From Haloferax elongans ATCC BAA-1513 (lineage in GTDB: Archaea; Halobacteriota; Halobacteria; Halobacteriales; Haloferacaceae): a stretch of DNA of 33,389 bases. The stretch covers positions 15,141 through 48,529 of the forward strand of contig NZ_AOLK01000011.1 in assembly GCF_000336755.1 (NCBI RefSeq). Direction: 5' to 3'. Each line of letters opens with the position of its first letter. The stretch's first letter is position 1. The notes beneath the pieces are model-generated. The model did no database searches and was not told the origin of the DNA. It was given only the letters and a program-made list of their open reading frames with translations. The position numbers were made by a program, and so were the translations under genes. Below, in pieces: positions 33,374-33,389 of this stretch.

Positions 33374-33389
33374 CCTCCAGGTTTTCGAG

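Noticed and set aside
1..33389. Prophage, IS element, CRISPR array, tRNA or rRNA
   Set aside because: No transposase, integrase, regularly spaced repeats or recognisable structured RNA genes were seen; apart from the intein the region looks like core chromosome.

Overview
The window looks like chromosomal DNA of a haloarchaeon, most likely Haloferax or a close relative. The evidence is high GC with GTC/CTC/GAC/GAG-rich codons, strongly acidic proteins, TATA-like boxes 25-34 bp upstream of start codons (leaderless transcripts), a Tat lipoprotein signal, and archaeal genes such as DNA polymerase D and the ArgW/LysW amino-acid carrier pathway. From memory the gene order resembles the arg-polD region of Haloferax volcanii; this was not checked by alignment.

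Layout. 1-695 (-) is the N-terminal part of a cytochrome P450 that runs off the left edge. 837-1427 (+) is an integral-membrane methyltransferase of the ICMT/PEMT type. 1437-3641 (-) is an XPD/Rad3-like Fe-S helicase. 3786-4250 (+) is an unknown membrane protein. 4284-10549 (-) is a tight argW-argX-argC-argB-argD-argE-argF operon, with two 4-bp overlaps (argX/argC and argD/argE) and a 1-bp overlap (argB/argD). It makes ornithine on the ArgW carrier protein and then citrulline. 10870-13558 (-) is argG-argH, which completes arginine synthesis. 13833-15718 (-) holds a tiny membrane ORF, a CPA2 cation antiporter and its RCK_C-type regulatory partner (KhtU/KhtT-like). 15804-19045 (-) is a CBS-domain protein, glycyl-tRNA synthetase and a dolichol-kinase-like membrane enzyme in a close-packed run. 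19241-20309 (-) holds two haloarchaeal proteins of unknown function. 20313-27290 (-) is a complete dipeptide/oligopeptide-type ABC importer (binding protein, two permeases, two ATPases). The strand then switches: 27528-27695 (+) is a 55-aa protein, 27759-28178 (+) a PPC/DUF296 protein, and 28182-33344 (+) the large subunit (DP2) of DNA polymerase D.

The most striking element is a 508-residue intein in DP2 (nt 31068-32591). It sits between the Asn and the Cys-Asp-Gly-Asp of the polymerase active site, so the enzyme cannot work until splicing. Its C-terminal residue is Gln preceded by Lys instead of the usual His-Asn, and its LAGLIDADG endonuclease motifs keep both acidic residues. The second notable point is that ArgW has no cysteine at all, so it cannot carry the zinc ribbon of bacterial LysW, while its C-terminal EDWGE carrier motif is intact. 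Smaller points are an approximately 95-residue insertion inside the four-cysteine tail of one ABC ATPase, a long N-terminal extension on one permease, an 11-codon mini-ORF that overlaps the start of the other permease, and a hairpin plus T-run behind the binding-protein gene. I see no CRISPR array, rRNA, tRNA, IS element or prophage.
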